Assembly (NCBI GenBank): GCA_003290165.1 | Contig: QNQO01000502.1 | Span: 434,001-498,000, forward strand | Direction of reading: 5' to 3' | Length of the DNA: 64,000 nt | Origin: Berberis thunbergii | Taxonomy: Eukaryota; Streptophyta; Magnoliopsida; Ranunculales; Berberidaceae | In this document: positions 56,471 through 64,000 of the stretch, piece by piece | How the letters are laid out: each line of letters opens with the position of its first letter | Position numbering within the stretch: the stretch's first letter is position 1 | Notes under the pieces: generated by a model | What the model was told of the DNA's origin: nothing | The model's database searches: none | Seen by the model: only the letters and a program-made list of their open reading frames with translations | Program-made: the position numbers and the translations under genes

Positions 56471-57253
56471 TGAGAGAATCTCAAAGAATAGAGATTGCGG
56501 TAATGGGGCTCTTACTGCCAAAAAAAAAAGGCTCAGAGCTAGTAGAATGAAAATTTTTACTCTCTCAACATGAAAGAAAAAGGATCAAAACCTTGTCCAT
56601 GCAAGTCATAGAAAAATTTTCGATTCTTTTATAAGTTGATTAACAAAAAAAGGAGACTAAATCCTGTTTATTATCATGAGATGCTAGGAGACACAATCAA
56701 TAATCCAAACTTTTTTGTGACATACAGATTATTATGTAACAATGGGGTCTAAAATACATGGATATTTTTTAAGCTTAAGCGGCAATCTTCTTGTAATTTT
56801 GCCACCTCAACATGAGATTTGTATGGTAAACAAAGCTTATCTAAAATGGATGGAGGATTACATGGTCTTTTCCTTCCTACAATAATTGTCAATAAGGTAT
56901 TCAGAAAATGAATCATGTTGGTGCATTATTAGCTAGAGTTTGGGATTTATGTATATCAAGGACTTTGGGGAAGATATGTTTCAAGTAAATAATGGATGAA
57001 GGGAGGGCCCTCTTCCCCATTTCCTCTTGTTTGTTATTAGATATTTAGAATATTCTCCAAGTATCATGGATGAATGTAGAGACCTCTCAAAATGTGAATC
57101 AAAATGGAAGACCAATCTCTTGAAATATACAATAATTAGCTTATATTTTAATAAAGATTTCCCCAAAAATTAAAATATGAGCTCTTGAGAAAAATGGGGA
57201 AGGAAAAAAAAATGTTAGATTTGATTCATTATTTTTTAACTATACAAAACTTA

Positions 57254-57442
57254 GGATATGTTTGATTGCATGGAATTATACGTCATAAAAATTCATGAGG
57301 GGACTCTATATTTTAGGATAAATTGATGTATCACTCCACATTTACTATTTGATTCATGATCAACGGTGAAAATTAAAGTCTAATGAATATGAGAATCACA
57401 CATGAATTTCCATGACATATGATTCATGAAACCAAACACACT
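57254..57442. mobile_element. Tourist-like MITE, unit 2 counterpart (shortened)
   Basis: The left end GGATATGTTTGATTGCATGG and right end CATGAAACCAAACACACTC occupy the same site as the MITE at 44,342-44,730, with TTA on both sides. About 200 bp of interior sequence is missing compared with unit 1. Confidence 0.65.
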
Positions 57443-57954
57443 CTTAGTGTATAGTTTAATCTATATTGCTATATAAAATATTGCCGCCATATGAAGTGTG
57501 TGCTGATGACATATTACACACCAAATTGCTTTCGCGTTTTCATGTCATGGTTCAAATCGATCAGTATTCAAGTTCGTTTTTGATTTTGATTGCATATTAA
57601 AGAACTAAATATATCTAACCACAGTGTTTCTTGTTTTCACTTTTTGAGCCTCCTGAAAGCAAATTTCATAATGTACACTTCATGCCGATGAGCTCAACTA
57701 GATTTTTGGCAGGTCACTAAATGTATATATTAATTAATTATTAATAAAAATAGAGAGAAATAAAAAAGATTTTAAGCAATTGCTTGCTAATACACTAGCT
57801 GATAGGATTGTTGAAATATGAATCCAACATAAAATGGTTGGGCCTTGGGTTTGGGCCTAAGAACCACTGACCAATATTGGGGCCTAGATTTAGCTCTAAC
57901 CGATGTTTGATACTTTGGCTGACTTCGGTCATGTACACAACCCTACGAAAGGTG

Positions 57955-58380
57955 TGAGACCCTGGAGTGGGCGAATCTGAGGGCGAGGGTGAGGGTTGAA
58001 GCTCAATAGGCTCGAGAGAGGTTTGACGAGCCACACAGGGGACATAGTCCCACATCGCTTGGGTGTGGGAGGGGGATGTGCTACTTATGTGCCTGGGGTG
58101 TGGGAGGGGGATGTGCTACTTATGTGCGAGATTGGATCCCCATAGTAACAACGCGTTTTAAAGCCGTGCGGGCAAGTTGAGCTCAGAGAGGACAATATTG
58201 TAAGACTTACCGGAAGTGTGCCAATGTGAACGTTGAGCCCTAAGGGGGATGGACTGTAAGACTCTAGAGTTGGCGGACCTGAGGGTGAGGGTTGGAGCCC
58301 AATAGGCCCAAGAGAGGTTGGACGAGATACAAAGGGGGACATAGTCCCACATCGCCTGGGTGCCGTGCGAGCCGGTTGGG
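57955..58380. repeat. Direct-repeat element with AGTCCCACATCG motif
   Basis: About 110 bp (GAGGGTGAGGGTTG, CTCAATAGGC, GAGAGAGGTTTGACGAG-like, GGGGACATAGTCCCACATCG) occurs at 57,955-58,065 and again at 58,258-58,365. In between is a 35-bp tandem doublet (GGGTGTGGGAGGGGGATGTG, 58,047 and 58,085) and ACAACGCGTTTTAAAGCCGT. These words are common in small non-autonomous retroelement-like repeats of eudicots; the exact class is not determined. It lies downstream of the pirin gene, within the part of the unit that unit 1 has lost. Confidence 0.5.
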
Positions 58381-58604
58381 CCCAGAGCATTGTTACAGTG
58401 TGGATCAGGTTATGACAAAAAAGCTGCTAAAATTACTGTGCGAATCGGGTTGTGACAGAATCGGGTTGTGACAAAATACATTCAACTCTATGAAAACTAT
58501 AATCAAAGTTGATTCATTGATATCTGAAATTTCTTTGCACCATTTATTGCAAACAACTGAAAGAATATTATAAATCGGAAATTAAGCCCTCAATCAAAAT
58601 CAAA

Positions 58605-61113
58605 TCACCCCTTTGATTTCCAGTGCTTAGCGTTCTCAAACCCGTTAACACAAAACTTGTAATCTTCAAAAGTCTGATCAATCTCTTCTTCAGTGTTCAT
58701 TACAAAAGGCCCATATTGCACAACAGGCTCACCTAATGGTTCACCTCCAACCAAAATAAACCTTAATGGGCTTGGGCCTCTGTTCCATGCTTCAAGAGAG
58801 TCACCAGATGAGCCCAAAAGGAGAAGGTTGTGGGCCTTAGTGGGCTGAGATTTTGATTTTCCAAAAACACCCTCTCCTTCAAGGGTGTAAACAAAAGCAT
58901 TCCATGTCGATGGAATGGGCTGTTGGATATGGGCCCCCATTTGCAGAGTGAAGTCCAAGTACATTGTTGGGGTCCTTGTGTAGATTGGTGACTTTGTTCC
59001 AAATGACTCACCAGCTATCACCTTAACATGGACTCCATCTTTTGTGACTTCAGCTATGTCCTTGCTTTGTAATTCTTGGTATTTTGGTTCCACCCTGTAG
59101 ATTAGGGTTTGTTAGTTTTCGTATCGAAGAAAATGAAAAAGACCGAAAGCATCACTAATGAGGCAACTAGCTAGGGTTTGTTGATTGATAATTTGATATA
59201 GATAGTATTAAAGAGGTAGAAGTGTAAAAAAAAAATCCCAAAGAGACACCCAAATAAGGCAGCGCGTAGAATTACTCATATTAAATAGTTCAACAAAGAG
59301 TCTTAACAAACATGTTCTTACATTTTGTACTTGGAGGCTAGGTTGATCCATAATTGTAAGCCCTTATTAGTACCCTCGGCGGCAGGCATTTCTGAGTGAA
59401 CGATCCCTTTTCCTGCGGTCATCCATTGCAAGTCGCCTACTCCTATCGTACCCTTATGGTCCTCAAAGTCTTCATGTGTCACTGCTCCCTGATAATTCGA
59501 AAACTCGGAAATTTAAGCATATTTTTTCTAATATTTGTAACAAAAAAAAAAAAAAAAACATAAGAGTCTCCATTGACATGATTAAACATGTTATCTAATC
59601 AAGCTTAAAAGACAGCTTAAATATGTCCCACTAAATTGACTCTTTGGCTTTACCACTAGTTGGAAGACAATTGGATTCTTCTTTTTGTAGGTGCGTAGTC
59701 ATATAGAGTATATGTATGCACTTTGTTATCTTCCAAAATGGACTTTCTTGTACTCCAATTTTTTTTTCTTCTGGTTGGGTCCCATAAATCAAATGAGAGA
59801 TAACATCTAATGGAAGACAAAACAAAGATAATGCATTCCTAATAAGTGTATATTAAAAAATCTTGAAACATTAGTGACCCACACTCATCATCTAAATTGT
59901 AAAATATAGAGATACCTAATTAACAAGGTTCAAATATAAAAAGTGTCAAGATCCCATGAGGTTAAGGTTAACCTCGTATGTATGTTTTGTTGATTTTATT
60001 GTTTCATATTAGTTTAATCCTTGTACATCAAGTCACCAATATTTTATGATCTAGATTGATTTGCAGAGTTGTATATATATTCATGTATTAGTTGATTGTA
60101 ATTAATACAAGATATTCAATATACAGATTTATCTCTTCGTGAGATGTTTTTATCATAAAATGTTATTGAGATAGCAATGAGCTAATCGGATGACAAAAGC
60201 CCGTATCCTTAAAGTGAGGTTAATTGCATGTAAAATGATGCTCAAAGCATATCGAAAATCATAAAAGAAATAACTATTTTGATTCATTCATTAACATTCT
60301 AGTTTAGAGGTTTCTACTAAATAACATACAAAATGATATACTATCCCCCCCCCCAGAAAAAAAAAGAAGAAAAATCAAGTAATATGGAGAATTTCACAAG
60401 ATTTGCTTATAAAATATATGATACAAGAGAGATATTGTTGTTGAAATATGATTAGTAGCCTTACTTGTAACATGTAAGTGACTGTCTCAAAACCTGTAGA
60501 GTGGGGAAAAAGAAAGAAACACCTAAAATTAGGCCCACTTTCCATTTCATAAACAAATATAAAATACTTTATTGAGAAAATTAATCATGATTAGGACAGG
60601 AAATCAAACCTCTATGTGGATGATCAGGAAATCCAGCTGGTGCTGTGACTGCAACAACAACAAAAAAAAAAAGTAAACTAGAGAAAAAAAGAAAAAAAAA
60701 AAGTGTTTGAACTGAAACTCCATCAACATTAAAGAAGAAGAAGAAGAAGAAGAAGAAGAAGAAGAAGAAATACCCACTTGAGAATTCATCTAGTACAAGA
60801 AAAGGATCAAAGTATCTCAACTCAAACCTGAAGAAATCAACAACCCCATTTAGCCAAACAAGAATATATAAGAAGAAGTAACTAATAGAAAACTAATCAC
60901 AAAATCAACACATTGTATATACTTATATTATGAACATAAATACCTTCCAATGCTCCTTCTAACAATGGCACCATCCCCTTCACTTTGAGGGGTGGCTTGT
61001 AACTTCTTCGTAACGACACGACTTTCTCTAACAATGGCTTCTACAGACATGTTTGCTGATCTATTTGTTCTGAAAACACAAGATGGTTTTAAGAAGAGTT
61101 GTCTAAGCAACAT
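58605..61113 (-). CDS. Pirin-like protein, 6 exons, 314 aa
   Basis: Exons: 61113-60944, 60827-60778, 60648-60610, 60493-60465, 59488-59322, 59094-58605, total 945 nt, GT-AG introns. The protein contains the pirin N-terminal cupin signature (FDPFLVLDEFS, APAGFPDHPHRGFETVTYML, GDLQWMTAGKGIVHSEMP, GLQLWINLASKYKM), including the metal-binding His pair, His and Glu, and the C-terminal half with SPIYTRTPTMYLDF and IPSTWNAFVYTLEGEGVFG. Plant pirins act in signalling with G-alpha and in stress or light responses; some degrade quercetin. Met1 gives a 21-residue extension (MLLRQLFLKPSCVFRTNRSA) ahead of MSVEAIV, which could be an organelle-targeting leader. Intron 4 holds the right breakpoint of the duplication; this copy is complete. 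Confidence 0.93.
60732..60769. repeat. (GAA)n microsatellite in pirin intron 2
   Basis: About 12 AAG repeats begin only nine bases downstream (in gene sense) of the exon 2 donor, so the intron opens with GTGGGTATTT followed by a long CTT run. Confidence 0.95.
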
Positions 61114-61160
61114 AGAATAGAGGAATAATGAATTGGAGGGATTGAGGATTCAAAGTGTTA

Positions 61161-61168
61161 TATTTATA
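61161..61168 (-). promoter_or_regulatory. TATA box of the pirin gene
   Basis: TATAAATA on the minus strand lies 48 bp upstream of the first ATG (61,113). Transcription 25-30 bp downstream would leave a leader of about 20 nt, which still includes the first ATG. Confidence 0.5.
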
Positions 61169-61682
61169 GAGGGAAAGAAAGAAGAGCAGTAAGACTTGGT
61201 GGCTAGCTAGGTTTCTACTTTCTACAGGAACATGTTCTCTTAGACAGGGTTTCTAATTTGGTGGGTCATCAATATGCATGGTTGGCAGGGGCATCATTTC
61301 CACATGGTGGTTACTTCTGACTTTTTTTTAATGGTTATTTAATTTGGGTTTAGTGAGGTCACTTTGATGTCAATGTGATGTGTGTTAGGAGTCTTAATTT
61401 GATGACATTAGGCAGTTTTGATGATCTTTTGACCTTTTTGTTTGCATCACCCCCACGCAAGGGTTACGAATTTTGTGTCACTCTAATTTTGATTTAAAGT
61501 TGAAAAGTTTGTATTAATTAAGCTAACAGTTCTGTCTTATCAAACACACAAGAGGAACTTTGAATTGTGCTTTTGTTTTGATTTTTCAGATTTTTTTGGG
61601 ATGAAATTACTCAATATTAACCATTGCTGGCTTGTTTAGCTAGTAGACCTGTGATAGATGAGTCTGAAAGCTAACCTTGAAT
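61169..61682. other. Pirin upstream flank
   Basis: No gene or repeat is recognised. The far-upstream pirin promoter would be here. Confidence 0.4.
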
Positions 61683-62500
61683 TCAGGGGCGGACTCAGGA
61701 TTTTAGTCACGGGGGGCAAAATGGAAAATACTTATTAGTTGATAATAGTAGTTATCAATGGTAAAGTCAAATTTTTTTTATCGAAGCTAGTAACTAATAA
61801 AAAAAATTCAACTATAAAAAATACAATGCATATATCAAATTGGATCCAAGTGTAGTCAATTTTAAGCCAAAATAAGGTCACTATTGATAACCTTAGCAAA
61901 AAGCAAACAAACATAATAACTAGAATATATAACTAATATCACAAAAGAGTTTGTCTAGGCAGCCAGACTTTAAAGCCATTTTTTGACCAAGCTAGAGCAT
62001 TTTTATACCTTTACCCATTCTCTTTAAAATACAATCACAAACATTATCTATAGAAGGGATAGAAATGTAAAACACTTAAAACCTGACAAAAAAGTGGCTA
62101 TAAAGCCTGGTTGTCTAGAATTGAGAATCACAAAATAATTAGGATAAGTTCTAGGTGAAGCTAAAAAAAATTTGAAATTTGCGAATCTAATATGATCATA
62201 ATACAATTTCAAAGAAAAAATAGTTTATATGATACTCAAATTTTATACGAGTTGGCTAATGGTATATATTTTCATTGAATTCTATCGTTATTATTTTAGA
62301 TATTAATTTTAATTATTTATTGCATTGAAAATAAAATAAAAAATGCACTTGAAAAGTATCGAGCTCAGGTCTTTTAGTAAAAGTGATAAACCTCCAACCA
62401 CTACACCAACAAAAACATTTTTGAATATTTTCATAAACAATTAACTTATTGTATTCTGCATTATATCCCTCGTCCCTTAGTAGGTCCACCCATGCCTGAA
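61683..62500. repeat. Dispersed repeat, longer copy
   Basis: It is the reverse complement of the repeat in MO25 intron 1 (21,875-22,460) over 61,700-62,285 and continues to about 62,500. The ends look like imperfect inverted termini: CAGGGGCGGACTCAGG on the left and, reverse-complemented, CAGGCATGGGTGGACC on the right. Near 62,340-62,420 the reverse complement reads TTGGTGTAGTGGTTGG and GACCTGAGCTCGATAC, similar to tRNA A- and B-box words. No protein is encoded, and no target duplication was found. Confidence 0.6.
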
Positions 62501-63404
62501 TCTACGGTGCCTGATCCAGACACCAAACAGGCACCCTGGATCAGGCATAGTAGTCGTGCTCGAAAGCTAATTAGAATATAGGTTGAGTATAAGGAGTTAC
62601 AATATTCCCATTTATCAAAAGGAATAACTTCACATATATGAATAAAAACTTCTCGAATAATCCCTAAAGTTCAAACTGATCTCGATGAATATAACTTATT
62701 CCGATTGCATTTTCATACAAGATAATTAGCATTAGTAATAGTAAACATGACTTCATGATTATGTAAACCATAAAGTACTACTATTATAAAGGTCACTAGT
62801 TAAAGTGTAGACCATATTGAGCCATGCAAATAGAAGGGGAAGGTGATGAGAAATTGTGACATCCATACTGCAAAAGCATGACGAAATATATAGAGAAGAG
62901 ATTAGATTGTCATATAATACAAATAGAAGGGGAAGGTGATGAGAAATGGGATTTTACTTTGTCTGTCAAACAATCTTTATCTCTCTCATTGTTTATGACT
63001 GAGAGCTACACAACACCCCCCATTATATTTTTGTATTTTTGTGTTCATTGACCATGAAAGCATGAATGAAAGTTCCAAAAGTTCTCATGTCATGCTGATG
63101 GTTTAGATTGGTATACATTCGGCTTACAGTATGGGCTATAAGTTTGGGTCTGAGTCCAGACTCAGCATTGAAGGTAATTAAGCCCATCTATATATCGACG
63201 TGGTTAATTTAATGCCTCAAATGAAATTGAATTATTGAAGTACATGTTCTTCTGAAACCACTCTTAATCAGTGAAGACTCACCGATTTAGGGTTTACGTT
63301 TAATGATATTAAAAGAGAAAAAAAAGCCACAAACTTGGTAAATGAATGATTTGAATTTACCTGTTGATGATACATTAAATCGTCATCTGATTGGCATGTA
63401 CATG
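62501..63404. other. Intergenic DNA
   Basis: No gene is supported. A 26-bp word (AAATAGAAGGGGAAGGTGAT followed by GAGAAA) occurs at 62,828-62,853 and again at 62,921-62,946, 93 bp apart. Confidence 0.5.
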
Positions 63405-64000
63405 TGTTATGATCTCGTCAACAAAACTTAACAGGCCCGATCGCATGCTCAGTCCAGCGAGGCCCAAATATCTGAACCCATTATTCGCAGGATCTAGACT
63501 GTTGGATCCGAGTTGCAATGAAACAGTAAGCCCATACGTCACGCAATCAGGCTCAATACTCGTAAGACCTTTAAGGCAAGTATCTGAGAGATCTACCCAA
63601 GACAGACAGACAAACCAACAACACATTGGATCTATCTAGGAAACATATATTAGAGTATAAGTCGGACAAAGAAACTTCCTTACATGGACAACACTCAGAA
63701 AGGGAAACCTCTCCTGCAGATCAAAGAGCACAAGTCGTGTAGGGAAATTATCCCACATAGACAGCTCTCAATTAGGAAATGATCTCCACAACAAGATCTT
63801 TTTCTCTAAACTACACCACCAAAGGCCTAGTCGAACAAGGACTCCTACACTATAAAAAGGAGATAAGGTCAATGAGCTTGAGGTATGTTACATGATCTCA
63901 ATTTACAATTTAAGCCTCTCTTAAGCCTTATCTAACTTAAGCATCGGAGTGCCATCGGCCGCCACACGGTGGTCATTGGCTTAAGTTTGCTACCTGTGCA
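63405..64000 (+). repeat. Partial gypsy-type LTR running off the window
   Basis: A likely LTR start TGTTATGATC at 63,405 is followed by a TATA box (CACTATAAAAAGGAG, about 63,847-63,861) and, 90 bp later, CTTAAGCATCGGAGTGCCAT followed by CGGCCGCCAC and GGTGGTC. The latter is the same R/U5 motif as in the LTRs at 9,072 and 25,968. The element is therefore in plus orientation and its interior would lie beyond 64,000. The start position is an estimate. Confidence 0.6.

Larger units (their letters stand above)
51622..56529 (-). mobile_element. L1-type LINE inserted upstream of transporter copy 2
   Basis: The tail appears as TTTTTTTT at 51,622 and the 5' end is at 56,529. The flanks GGTTCAGAGTAG (51,610-51,621) and GGCTCAGAGCTAGTAG (56,530-56,545) are a slightly diverged target duplication. 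Unit 1 has the uninterrupted site GGTTCAGAGTAGAATG near 43,631. ORF1, endonuclease, RT and zinc-binding regions are all present in order, but with stops and frameshifts. At about 4.9 kb it is close to full length. Confidence 0.9.
48429..59997. repeat. Tandem segmental duplication, unit 2
   Basis: The unit starts at the novel joint (48,429-48,434) with ThrRS exon 7 sequence, continues through transporter copy 2, and ends at GATTTT 59,992-59,997 within pirin intron 4, where it passes into unique DNA. It contains a full LINE (51,622-56,529) not present in unit 1. Non-coding stretches look roughly 94 percent alike between units by eye, and the transporter exons about 99 percent. Confidence 0.9.

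Noticed and set aside
60581..60820. Phe-rich open frame spanning pirin exons 2-3
   Set aside because: It reads through the (GAA)n microsatellite in intron 2. The conserved protein requires splicing at 60,778 and 60,648.

Overview
The window is nuclear DNA of a flowering plant, most likely a eudicot. Several host genes have GT-AG introns and plant-specific relatives: cytosolic ribosomal protein eS8, MO25, an organellar threonyl-tRNA synthetase, a tonoplast dicarboxylate transporter and a pirin. They sit among LTR retrotransposons, L1-type LINEs, Mutator-like elements and MITEs. I joined exons by eye from reading frame, splice sites and protein-family knowledge. No RNA evidence was available.

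Layout. 1-9.7 kb: an old, dead Ty3/gypsy element on the minus strand. It has LTR, gag, protease, RT, RNase H and integrase remnants, a 1.2-kb Mutator-like insertion in gag, and a tandem-repeat region beyond pol that holds two short pieces of plastid ndhJ. 10.4-13.1 kb: RPS8 (+). 16.3-24.5 kb: MO25 (-), 11 exons, with repeat-rich introns including a tRNA-Leu relic. 24.9-27.9 kb: a Mutator-like element with about 530-bp inverted termini and a nested solo LTR. 29.3-34.1 kb: a very young Ty1/copia insertion with apparently identical 224-bp LTRs but broken coding regions. 35.6-40.6 kb: organellar ThrRS (+). 41.1-43.2 kb and 49.1-51.2 kb: two intact tonoplast dicarboxylate transporter genes (-). 58.6-61.1 kb: pirin-like gene (-). 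63.4-64.0 kb: the start of another gypsy-type LTR that runs off the window.

The most informative structure is a tandem segmental duplication. One unit runs from ThrRS exon 7 to pirin intron 4. The novel joint at about 48,429-48,434 lies in a GATTTT shared by both parental ends. The duplication made a second transporter gene, left a decayed ThrRS 3' fragment, and should have left an extra pirin 3' half, which has been deleted from the first unit. LINEs and MITEs present in only one unit can be ordered in time relative to it.

I found no CRISPR array, no operon and no clearly undescribed biochemical system. The novelty is in genome structure: the duplication, the plastid DNA inside a retrotransposon-associated satellite region, an ORF2-less LINE with intact ends, and a young copia copy that looks mobilised in trans.
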